Both the position numbers and the translations under genes were made by a program. The notes below the pieces were generated by a model. It saw only the letters and a program-made list of their open reading frames with translations, was not told the DNA's origin and did not search any database. From Turneriella parva DSM 21527 (GTDB taxonomy: Bacteria > Spirochaetota > Leptospiria > Turneriellales > Turneriellaceae), in contig NC_018020.1 in assembly GCF_000266885.1 (NCBI RefSeq), forward strand, positions 3,658,001 through 3,722,000: 64,000 nucleotides of DNA. Reading direction: 5' to 3'. Below are positions 7,464 to 13,527 of this stretch, piece by piece (positions within the stretch are counted from its first letter, which is position 1; each line of letters starts with the position of its first letter).

Positions 7464-7655
7464 GCCTAACAAATTTTACAAGCTGCGCCCGCGTTCGCTT
7501 CGCTGCCACGCGGTGCTCGGCCCTACGCGCCAAAGATGTCCTCGTCGCACAAACGTGACGTTTGTTTGGTGCTCCTCGGCCAGGCGCTTCGGGCACATTT
7601 TGCCTTGCAGCGAAGACGCTTCAAGGCAAAACGTCTTGTAAAATCCGCGTTCTAT
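7464..7655 (+). repeat. attC site 8 (192 bp)
   Basis: Left core GCCTAAC (7464-7470) fits RYYYAAC; right core GTT at 7649-7651. Distal stem TTTTGCCTTG near 7600 with CAAGGCAAAA near 7622. Inner arms TTTTACAAG / CTTGTAAAA. Confidence 0.88.
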
Positions 7656-8025
7656 GTCATTGCCTAGCGTCGCGAAGAGGTAGAAAAGCCGAAGAGCACC
7701 TCGTCATTGTAAGCTCCTTCCAGGCATCAACGCTGGTTGTGTAACGACTGCTATAGATGAAGATCGCGACGCTCCGCGATCGCTGCAAGAGTATTACCCA
7801 GGCGTATTCGCAAAACCCGCGAAGAGTTGTCGGCGCGATGGATCAGGTTTCGTCTTGCGCTACGTTCGCGAGCCCACGTTCATTCGTACGCGGCGGGAAT
7901 TACGGAAAGCTTGCGAACTCCGCTTTTCGCAGACCTCGCGCCGCTCGACAGGTAAAGTGCGGGTTTTGCGAACACGCCACGGCCCTACCCCCCCAAGCGA
8001 CCGCTTGACGGCAACGACATAGAAC
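7650..8025 (+). ncRNA. cassette I: gene-less, with nested inverted repeats (possible structured RNA)
   Basis: A 376-bp cassette without a convincing protein gene. It holds a perfect 14-bp inverted repeat (TTCGCAAAACCCGC at 7807-7820 and its complement at 7959-7972) enclosing a second 10-bp pair with one G-T wobble (GTTCGCGAGC at 7864-7873, GCTTGCGAAC at 7909-7918). Nested stems in an otherwise gene-less cassette suggest an RNA product or a regulatory element. A weak 83-codon frame (7757-8008) has no recognisable features. Confidence 0.4.
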
Positions 8026-8234
8026 AAATTTTACGCGCTGCGCCGCGACCACTCCGTTGGGTCGCGTGCTCGGCCCTGCGCGCCAAAGATGCATTCGTCG
8101 CACAAACGGGACGTTTGTTTGGTGCTCCTCAGGCAGGCGCTCCGGGCACATGCGCTTCGCGTAAAACGCAATGGGTGAAAAGGCAAAACACTTTACACCC
8201 GCAGGCGCACGTCAGCGTAAAATCAACGTTCTCT
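8019..8234 (+). repeat. attC site 9 (216 bp)
   Basis: Left core ATAGAAC ends 8025, right core GTT at 8228-8230. Class 2 body (GCGCTGCGCCGCGACC). The tip differs from the other sites, with TGCGCTTCGCGTAAAACGCA. Confidence 0.85.
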
Positions 8235-8259
8235 GCAATTCGGCGCAAGACACTTTTTC

Positions 8260-8292
8260 TTGACAACATATAGATTGTACAATATATTGTAC
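8260..8292 (+). promoter_or_regulatory. promoter with overlapping palindromic operator for YefM/YoeB-like pair
   Basis: TTGACA (8260-8265), 17-base spacer, TATATT (8283-8288). The -10 box sits inside a perfect 16-bp palindrome, GTACAATATATTGTAC (8277-8292). YefM-type antitoxins are known to bind TGTACA-based palindromes, so this is a fitting autoregulatory operator. The predicted transcription start coincides with the ATG at 8295. Confidence 0.75.
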
Positions 8293-8294
8293 TT

Positions 8295-8543
8295 ATGGAT
8301 GCGGTTTCTTACAGTGATCTGAGGAAGAACCTTAAGAAGTACATGGACGATGTCTACACAGGGCATTATCCCCTCATCATTACGAGAAAAAACGATGAAA
8401 ATGTTGTAATGATTTCGTTAGATGAGTTTAATTCGTTGCAAGAAACAAATTACCTTTTAGCCTCTGACGCCAATGTCAAACACTTGAAAAAGTCCATCGC
8501 GCAGCACCGAGCAGGTAAATTGAAGCAAGTAAAGATTCCTTGA
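8295..8543 (+). CDS. Phd/YefM-family antitoxin
   Basis: 82 aa. MDAVSYSDLRKNLKKYMDDV is the YefM/Phd N-terminal DNA-binding core, followed by PLIITRKNDENVVMISLDEF, the family signature. The C-terminal 30 residues are charged and form the toxin-binding segment. It should repress the palindromic promoter just upstream together with the toxin. The transcript is predicted to be leaderless. Stop overlaps the toxin start (TGATG). Confidence 0.92.
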   Translation: MDAVSYSDLRKNLKKYMDDVYTGHYPLIITRKNDENVVMISLDEFNSLQETNYLLASDANVKHLKKSIAQHRAGKLKQVKIP

Positions 8544-8800
8544 TGAATGTATTATTTACGGATGCCGGCTGGGAGGACTATGTTCACTGGCAGTCAGAAG
8601 ATCGAAAGACATTGAAAAAAATTAATGATTTAATCAGAGATATAAAACGCTCTCCATATGAGGGTATTGGGAAGCCTGAGCCCCTGAAACACCAATTACA
8701 AGGCTATTGGTCACGCAGAATTGACCCGGAGCATAGACTTGTATATCAGGTCGAAGGCAACAAGACACTTGTCATTATAGCCTGCCGCTATCACTACTAA
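8543..8800 (+). CDS. yoeB: YoeB-family toxin (RelE-like mRNA interferase)
   Basis: 85 aa from the ATG at 8543; a TTG one codon upstream is possible. The motifs are those of YoeB: TDAGWEDYVHWQSEDRKTLK at the N-terminus, KRSPYEGIGKPEPLK in the middle and SRRIDPEHRLVYQVE followed by IIACRYHY at the C-terminus. The Glu, Arg and terminal His-Tyr expected for ribosome-dependent mRNA cleavage are present. One-base overlap with the antitoxin gene implies coupled translation. Cassette J. Confidence 0.93.
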   Translation: MNVLFTDAGWEDYVHWQSEDRKTLKKINDLIRDIKRSPYEGIGKPEPLKHQLQGYWSRRIDPEHRLVYQVEGNKTLVIIACRYHY

Positions 8801-8812
8801 GCGCCGAACTGC

Positions 8813-9005
8813 AGACAACAAGTTTTACCTGCTGCGCGCGCGAGCACTTCGTTGGCTCGCGTGCTCGGCCGCTCCGCGCCAAAGATGCCCTCGTCGCACA
8901 AGCGGGACGCTTGTTTTGTGCTCCTCGGGCAGGCGCTCCGGGCACGTTTTGGCTTGCGGCGAAGACGCCACAAGCCAAAACGTCAAGGTAAAACCCGCGT
9001 TGTCT
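8813..9005 (+). repeat. attC site 10 (193 bp)
   Basis: Left core GACAAC ends 8819, right core GTT at 8999-9001. Inner arms GTTTTACC / GGTAAAAC; distal stem CGTTTTGGCTTG with CAAGCCAAAACG. Confidence 0.88.
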
Positions 9006-9036
9006 GAAATGATTTGCCAACAGATTCGCCCTGCTC

Positions 9037-9054
9037 CCCGTCATCCTTGACGGG
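9037..9054. other. hairpin with ATCCTT loop upstream of PIN toxin
   Basis: CCCGTC, loop ATCCTT, GACGGG, 48 bases before the TTG start at 9102. The loop is identical to those at 171, 7417 and 9752 while the stem sequence differs. Confidence 0.55.
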
Positions 9055-9101
9055 CCATTGCCGAAGCGAATTCAAGCAGGGTTACTCAAGGAATAAGCAA
9101 T

Positions 9102-9581
9102 TTGAAGCCAGTTAAGTTGTATTTAGAGACATCGGTTTGGAACTTTTACTATGCCGATGATGCTCCTGAAAAAAGGGATATAACCCGGCAGTTCTTTGAA
9201 AACTACGCCAGAAATCAGTATGAGTTGTTTATTTCTGATGAGGTATTGAGGGAAATCAGTCAGGCCAATCCGAATACGCAGCTTTTACTTCGCGAATTGA
9301 TACAAAAATATGAGCCACAGATTATCGATCTATCAGAAGAGGTTGAAATCCTAGCTCAAGCCTATCTGGAAGCCAAAATCCTCCCTCCCCGGTGCGAGGT
9401 TGACTGCAGGCATGCTGCCGTAGCCACCGTTTATGAGCTTGACGCGCTACTAAGTTGGAATATGAAACACTTGGCGAACTACAGGCGAATGCAAGCCATC
9501 AACGCTATTAATTTGTTGCGCGGTTATGGAAAGCATTTGGAACTGATGGTGCCAATGGCGGTGAGCGAAGATGAAAGTTGA
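9102..9581 (+). CDS. PIN-domain protein, probable toxin
   Basis: 159 aa from a TTG preceded by AAGGAATA. The N-terminus KLYLETSVWNFYYADDAP resembles the PIN group in which the first catalytic residue is in an LETS motif, with DEVLREISQ, EVDCRHAAVATVYELDALLSWN and KHLANYRR completing the acidic site (Asp in EVDCRHAA and Ser-Trp-Asn). Predicted RNase toxin. The small gene that overlaps its end is the likely antitoxin, giving a toxin-first order, the reverse of the usual VapBC arrangement. Cassette K. Confidence 0.8.
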   Translation: MKPVKLYLETSVWNFYYADDAPEKRDITRQFFENYARNQYELFISDEVLREISQANPNTQLLLRELIQKYEPQIIDLSEEVEILAQAYLEAKILPPRCEVDCRHAAVATVYELDALLSWNMKHLANYRRMQAINAINLLRGYGKHLELMVPMAVSEDES

Positions 9582-9750
9582 CAAGTCATTAGAAGAAGTC
9601 AGAGCCTGGAAGGATAAGATTTACGAAGCCGACAAGGGTCTGACAACTTCACAGTTGCTCGAAAAATTGAGATTGGAGACTGCAGACATTAAGGCCTCCC
9701 TCAAGCTTAAGCAATACAGACCAGAATTAGCAAGTGCAAAAGCTAAGTAG
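9571..9750 (+). CDS. small antitoxin candidate (59 aa)
   Basis: MKVDKSLEEVRAWKDKIYEA followed by DKGLTTSQLLEKLRLETADI and a Lys-rich tail. The gene starts 11 bases before the end of the PIN gene in another frame. Its size, position, high charge and helical character fit the short partner proteins seen beside this PIN type (VWKWKEE-like LEEVRAWKD pattern). No DNA-binding domain is visible, so autoregulation may be absent. An 11-bp hairpin follows its stop codon. Confidence 0.75.
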   Translation: MKVDKSLEEVRAWKDKIYEADKGLTTSQLLEKLRLETADIKASLKLKQYRPELASAKAK

Positions 9751-9751
9751 C

Positions 9752-9779
9752 CATTTTTCGGCATCCTTGCCGAAAAATG
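9752..9779. terminator. 11-bp hairpin with ATCCTT loop after cassette K genes
   Basis: CATTTTTCGGC, loop ATCCTT, GCCGAAAAATG, directly after the TAG stop. The A/T-rich outer stem can serve as a bidirectional terminator. Confidence 0.65.
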
Positions 9780-9805
9780 CGGCGTACAAAGTGGCAAATC
9801 ACTTC

Positions 9806-10001
9806 AGACAACAAGTTTTACCTGCTGCGCTCGCTGCGGTGCCGTAGCTCCTCGCGTGCTCGGCCACTCCGCGCCGAAGATGCCCTGCGCCCGCCGGCCA
9901 GTGGGCCTGCCTTGGCGGGCTCGGGCAGGCGCTTCGGGCACATTTTTGCTTGTGACTAAGAAGCCACAAGCAAAAACGTCAAGGTAAAACCAACGTTGTA
10001 T
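9806..10001 (+). repeat. attC site 11 (196 bp)
   Basis: Left core GACAAC ends 9812, right core GTT at 9995-9997. The body is nearly identical to attC sites 0 and 5. Confidence 0.9.
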
Positions 10002-10039
10002 GCAATTGCGCGATAAGTCGTAGTGATTTCACAAAAACA

Positions 10040-10064
10040 TTGACTCCCTATTGAATAGGGTCAA
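10040..10064 (+). promoter_or_regulatory. -35 box and near-palindromic operator of HigBA-like pair
   Basis: TTGACT (10040-10045) begins the imperfect palindrome TTGACTCCCTATT / GAATAGGGTCAA. Such a site overlapping the promoter is the expected target of the HTH antitoxin encoded downstream. The toxin TTG start is only 4 bases beyond the palindrome. Confidence 0.5.
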
Positions 10065-10067
10065 AAT

Positions 10068-10397
10068 TTGATTGTGTTCAGGGTTTTCATTGAGCTGCCT
10101 TCATTCTTGAAATCTTGGACGAAGATCGGCTTAAGTGAAGAAGATTTGTGGGAGCTGGAGGATTTTTTAGCAGAAAATCCTGAAAGTGGTGATACAGTTG
10201 CGGGAACCGGTGGTTTACGTAAGATTAGATGGGCCGCGAAAGGCAGAGGGAAACGAGGTGGCGCGCGAGTTTGTTACGTCGATTTTGTCCGGCGAGAGAA
10301 ACTTTATTCTATAGCGGCATACTCGAAAAATGAAAAGTCTGATATTTCTCCAGAGGAAAAGGCTCAGATAAAGAAGCTAATTGACCAACTTAAGTGA
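10068..10397 (+). CDS. RelE/HigB-family toxin
   Basis: 109 aa with a TTG start. The segment GTGGLRKIRWAAKGRGKRGGARVCYVDF (split across residues 45-70) followed by YSIAAYSKNEKSDISPEEKA is the signature of the HigB-like RelE toxins that are encoded before their antitoxin: the Arg/Lys cluster, the Tyr and the KNEKSDLS-like loop are all present. Predicted ribosome-dependent mRNA interferase. Ten bases separate it from the antitoxin. Cassette L. Confidence 0.9.
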   Translation: MIVFRVFIELPSFLKSWTKIGLSEEDLWELEDFLAENPESGDTVAGTGGLRKIRWAAKGRGKRGGARVCYVDFVRREKLYSIAAYSKNEKSDISPEEKAQIKKLIDQLK

Positions 10398-10407
10398 GGA
10401 TGCATAT

Positions 10408-10743
10408 ATGAAAACACGGACACAAACAAAAGTAGGCCAAAGCAGTATACAGGGGCTGAAGGAAGCTATTGCCTTTGAAAAAAGCGGTGCCTTAGCCGGT
10501 GCTCGCGTAAGACAAATCGCAATAAAGCCGCTTTCGCACTACAATAATCGTGAGATTAAGCGCATTAGAGAGAGTTTGAAATTGACGCAAAGATCTTTTG
10601 CCTTACTCATGGGTGTCTCTATCAAGACTGTAGAAGCCTGGGAAAATGGTAGAAATGAGCCCAATGGCACAGCTCAGCGAATGCTATATTTACTCAAAAC
10701 AGACACCAAATTGCCGGAAAAGTACGCGTTGATTGGTGCCTGA
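10408..10743 (+). CDS. HTH (XRE) antitoxin, HigA-like
   Basis: 111 aa from the ATG at 10408, which has GTGAGGA eight bases upstream; an in-frame TTG at 10381 lies inside the toxin gene and is rejected. The C-terminal half carries the helix-turn-helix IKRIRESLKLTQRSFALLMGVSIKTVEAWENGRNEPNG. The N-terminal half (GLKEAIAFEKSGALAGARV) is the usual toxin-contacting region. Expected to bind the operator at 10040. Last gene of the intact array. Confidence 0.9.
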   Translation: MKTRTQTKVGQSSIQGLKEAIAFEKSGALAGARVRQIAIKPLSHYNNREIKRIRESLKLTQRSFALLMGVSIKTVEAWENGRNEPNGTAQRMLYLLKTDTKLPEKYALIGA

Positions 10744-10756
10744 ATCGCGCAACTGC

Positions 10757-10878
10757 ATACAACAAAATTTACCTGCTGCGCTCCCTGCGGTGCCGTAGCT
10801 CCTCGGGTGCTCGGCCCTACGCGCCAGAGATGCCCTGCGCCCGGCCAAGCAGGAGCTTGGTTTTGCCGGGCTCGGGCA
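10757..10878 (+). repeat. attC site 12, truncated by an insertion sequence
   Basis: Left core ATACAAC ends 10763. The following 115 bases match the left half of attC site 4 (CTGCTGCGCTCCCTGCGG ... TTGCCGGGCTCGGGCA) and stop abruptly at the insertion-sequence end. The right half of the site is not found beyond the element, so the attC is irreversibly broken. Confidence 0.88.
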
Positions 10879-10905
10879 TGCAGTGACCCCCGAAAACCGG
10901 ACAGC

Positions 10906-11727
10906 TTAACCTGCTGCCATTAGGTTCCTGTATTCAACCGGCGAACGCATCTTCAAGCCTTTATGGGGCGCATGATGGTTGTAGTCATGCATCCAGTCTG
11001 AAATCTGCGGCATTACTTTCCACGCGGATTCAAGGCGATTTATGTAAACGTAATCGCGCTTGAATGTTTTCACAAATGCTTCGGCCATACCGTTGCTTTC
11101 AGGGCTATAGGCAGGCGTCGTGCAGACTTGAAAGCCGATGGAAGATGCAAAATGAACCGTTTCACGGCTCGTGAATTGTGGGCCATTATCACTGAGCAGT
11201 TGAATGGTGTGTGGGCATTCAGCCTTGCCAAAGCGCTCTTCGACTGCACCGAGCAGCATGTCGCGAATGTTCAGACCGTCGATGCCGACGGTGCTGCTAA
11301 AGTGATTGATGACTTGCCGATCGTGGCAATCCAGAACAAACGCCACCCAGACGTGAGTGCCATCCCAGGTAAGCACGCCAAATATATCCATGCACCAGCG
11401 CACGTCACTTTTCGCCGTGATGATTCTGCCATCATGCACAAGGGTGCGACGGCTTGCAACTTTTTGCAGCAGCAACTGGTGCACCTTCATCAATCGGTAG
11501 ACGCGCTTCTTATTCACGCGTGAAAAGCCTTGTTTTTCAAGGGTTTTGTTGAGCATTGCTGTCACGCGTCTATAACCGTATGTCGGTCTTTCGTCGCAGA
11601 TCCGTCGGATTTCCGGCAGTACTCGCTCATCTACCGTCAGGTCGGTCTTGCGCCCCCGTTGTGAGGATTTCAAACTTTCATAGAGGTTGGACCGTGAGAC
11701 ACGCAATACATCCGCTACATGGCTCAC
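10906..11727 (-). CDS. IS3-family transposase OrfB (DDE integrase core)
   Basis: 273 aa. HTH_21-like N-terminal region (PEIRRICDERPTYGYRRVTAMLN) then the DDE catalytic core: first Asp in WCMDIFGV, second in LLSDNGPQF, Glu in NGMAEAFVKTFKRDY, ending in HAPHKGLKMRSPVEYRN. It overlaps orfA by four bases, but the true product is probably the OrfAB fusion made by -1 frameshifting on the A8 run; the frame is open upstream of the ATG back to that run (TDLAQAIARHRGFRVSHVAD). Looks intact. Confidence 0.93.
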   Translation of the reverse strand: MSHVADVLRVSRSNLYESLKSSQRGRKTDLTVDERVLPEIRRICDERPTYGYRRVTAMLNKTLEKQGFSRVNKKRVYRLMKVHQLLLQKVASRRTLVHDGRIITAKSDVRWCMDIFGVLTWDGTHVWVAFVLDCHDRQVINHFSSTVGIDGLNIRDMLLGAVEERFGKAECPHTIQLLSDNGPQFTSRETVHFASSIGFQVCTTPAYSPESNGMAEAFVKTFKRDYVYINRLESAWKVMPQISDWMHDYNHHAPHKGLKMRSPVEYRNLMAAG

Positions 11728-12119
11728 TCGAAACCCTCGATGCCGCGCAATGGCTTGTGCGAGATCAGTTTTTTTTCGCGTCCAATACGCACGGCTTCCT
11801 TGAGGATTTCAACTTCTTCCGTCTTACGACCCAAAATGCTCTCCAGCCGACGGATGCGCTCTTGGAGCTGCCTGACCTGCGATACGGGCAATACTTCCTC
11901 TTCGCTGCCAACAGCCGTCAGAGCGCCAGCCTCTTTCAGCTTTTTCCATTTGAAAATCTGCGTCGCTGCGATTCCATGTTTTCGGGCCACATACGACATG
12001 CTCATACCGGGCTGTTCGGCCTCTACCAGAATCTCCAGTTTCTCCGCGACCGACCATCTGCGCCGCCGCTGGACGGTTGTGACTAACTCTACCTTAGCCT
12101 TAGTACTATCATTATTCAT
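11724..12119 (-). CDS. IS3-family OrfA (HTH, IS2-like)
   Basis: 131 aa. WSVAEKLEILVEAEQPGMSM and YVARKHGIAATQIFKWKKL form the helix-turn-helix that binds the element's ends; the C-terminal half (VRQLQERIRRLESILGRKTE) is a leucine-zipper-like coiled coil ending in EEVEILKEAVRIGREKK, all typical of IS2 OrfA. The A8 slippery run lies in the GREKK codons. Confidence 0.9.
   Translation of the reverse strand: MNNDSTKAKVELVTTVQRRRRWSVAEKLEILVEAEQPGMSMSYVARKHGIAATQIFKWKKLKEAGALTAVGSEEEVLPVSQVRQLQERIRRLESILGRKTEEVEILKEAVRIGREKKLISHKPLRGIEGFE
11769..11776 (-). promoter_or_regulatory. -1 programmed frameshift site (A8)
   Basis: On the - strand the codons read GAA AAA AAA CTG, giving the canonical A_AAA_AAA slippery heptamer used by IS3 elements to make OrfAB. 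After slipping, reading continues as TDLAQAIARHRGF into OrfB. Confidence 0.75.
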
Positions 12120-12175
12120 ATCACTACTCCTATGTCTTAGGAGCAGGATAAGGTGTCCGGTGATTTAGGGGGTCG

Positions 12176-12475
12176 CTACAATGTTGAATACTGCACAAAC
12201 AACTCCGGTGAACCTGAGAATTTCAAAAATTTGACCTTTAAGCCTCGAACATACTGTAAAGGGGCAGGAAAATCAAGCAATACCCTTCTTGCAAAAATCG
12301 TTTCTCCTGCTTCTTCTAATATCTTATGAGTCTTGTCCTTACGCAATTCCAGTACAACATGGCCTTTAAAGGCGTCTAAATCCTTAACCTCATCATTCAA
12401 TTTTAACCCGAATTGCTCATCATATATGCCCATTAGTAAGGACAGTCTGCATCCATATTTTTTCTTTTCCAGCAT
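12176..12475 (-). pseudogene. hypothetical gene cut at its 3' end by the IS3 element
   Basis: 99 codons from an ATG at 12475. The stop TAG is formed by the insertion-sequence terminus (TTG TAG CGACC), so the natural C-terminus is lost. The product is hydrophilic with mixed strands (GHVVLELRKDKTHKILEEAG, PLQYVRGLKVKFLKFSG). No family recognised. Codon content is AT-rich compared with the V-ATPase genes. Confidence 0.5.
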
Positions 12476-12599
12476 GTTATTTTTTGGCTCAGTATAGCCA
12501 TACGGAGAAAATCTTGCGAAGATGCAGATTGACAGAGAAACGGAAACGTATACGCAGAAAATCCGCCGATCGTATTCAGCAAAGAAATGAAGCTCAGCG

Positions 12600-13304
12600 G
12601 CCGAATCCTGTGCGGACTGTCGACCTCAAACGTTGGCTGTTTGCCATGAGGGGCCAGTCTATTGGTGGTACACATCGAAGGGCAGAAATGTGCACCTCTG
12701 ACAGTTCGTGATCAACACAGCCGTTACATTCTGTCAGATCAGATACTGGAAAAGGCCATATTTACATTATCAAAAAGCACTTTGAAGCGCTGTTCAAGAA
12801 ATACTGTCTACCGGAAAATATTCGCTCTGATGACGGCAGCCCGATTGCATCGGCGCACAAATTGCGCGGCTCACACAACTTTCTGCGTCGTGGATGTCAC
12901 TGGGTAGTTCACTGGATCGCACTGAACCATGTAGGCCTAATCAGAATGGCGCGCACGTGCGCATGCACGCTGATATTTATCGGGAAATCTTGGGCAGGTT
13001 GAAAGGCGATCTGAAAATGCACCAGAGAATTTTTGGGTGAATGGCCCGATGAATTCAATACTGAGCGTCCGTATGAATAATTATGCGTAGAGACGCCTAC
13101 AGAATTCGATGAATCTTCGCGGCGTCGATATATTGGAGGTGTCATATTCGGCTACCCACGGACTATCATTTGCGCATGGTCAACGATCGCGAGTTGCGCA
13201 CCACAAAGTGCTGCGCGTTTTCAAGAGCAATGCGCTGAACGACTACAAAGTCGGATTGCGTTACGCACCTGAGATGCAACTTGATCTATATTTATCAAGC
13301 TGAG
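12600..13304 (+). pseudogene. degraded IS481-like transposase remnant
   Basis: Fragments of an rve-type integrase core appear in order but in different frames: NPVRTVDLKRWLF (first Asp), CAPLTVRDQHSRYIL, FEALFKKYCLPENIRSDDGS (second Asp, with SPIASAHKL), HWVVHWIALNHVG, and near 13110 FDESSRRRYIGGVIFGYP. Several frameshifts and stops separate them, so nothing functional can be made. No ends were identified. Confidence 0.65.
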
Positions 13305-13312
13305 GGGGACAC

Positions 13313-13393
13313 ATTTTCAACTACATCGAAAGTTTCTATAATTCGGTATGGCTCCATTCTGCGATAAATTTGAGTGTCCGAAAGGCTGGCTGA
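13313..13393 (+). pseudogene. C-terminal fragment of an IS3-type OrfB
   Basis: One open frame reads IFNYIESFYNSVWLHSAINL, then SVRKAG and a stop. The YIE-FYN-HSAI pattern is the conserved end of IS3-family OrfB. Only these 26 codons remain. About 130 bases without features follow before the V-ATPase operon. Confidence 0.65.
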
Positions 13394-13527
13394 ATTTATA
13401 GCGAGCAGTTCTAACCGCCTCTAATATACGGGGGTAGGATCCGGTATGCATGTAGCAGACGTCCATGTATTAGAGAAGTAAAACTAAAAAACACTTGTCC
13501 ACAAAGCTCACGCGCCAATGCAGAACT

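Larger units (their letters stand above)
10879..12180 (-). mobile_element. IS3-family insertion sequence (IS2-like group)
   Basis: 1302 bp with imperfect terminal inverted repeats: left TGCAGTGACCCCC followed by CCGGACAG, right (complement) TGTAGCGACCCCC followed by CCGGACACC. It encodes overlapping orfA and orfB on the - strand with an A8 frameshift run. No target duplication is evident (GGGCA on the left, ATGTT on the right), and the two flanks do not rejoin into an attC, so a deletion or rearrangement occurred at its right end. Confidence 0.9.

Noticed and set aside
208-10878. Regularly spaced repeats as a CRISPR array
   Set aside because: Repeats are about 200 bp, imperfect, internally palindromic and separated by whole genes; they have the AAC ... 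GTT cores of integron attC sites, and no cas genes are present.
11128-12168. + strand reading frames across the IS3 element
   Set aside because: They are antisense to well-conserved transposase genes and show no recognisable domains.
12484-12711. 75-aa frame near the degraded transposase
   Set aside because: It reads partly through the remnant's TVDLK region and then out of frame; best explained as debris.
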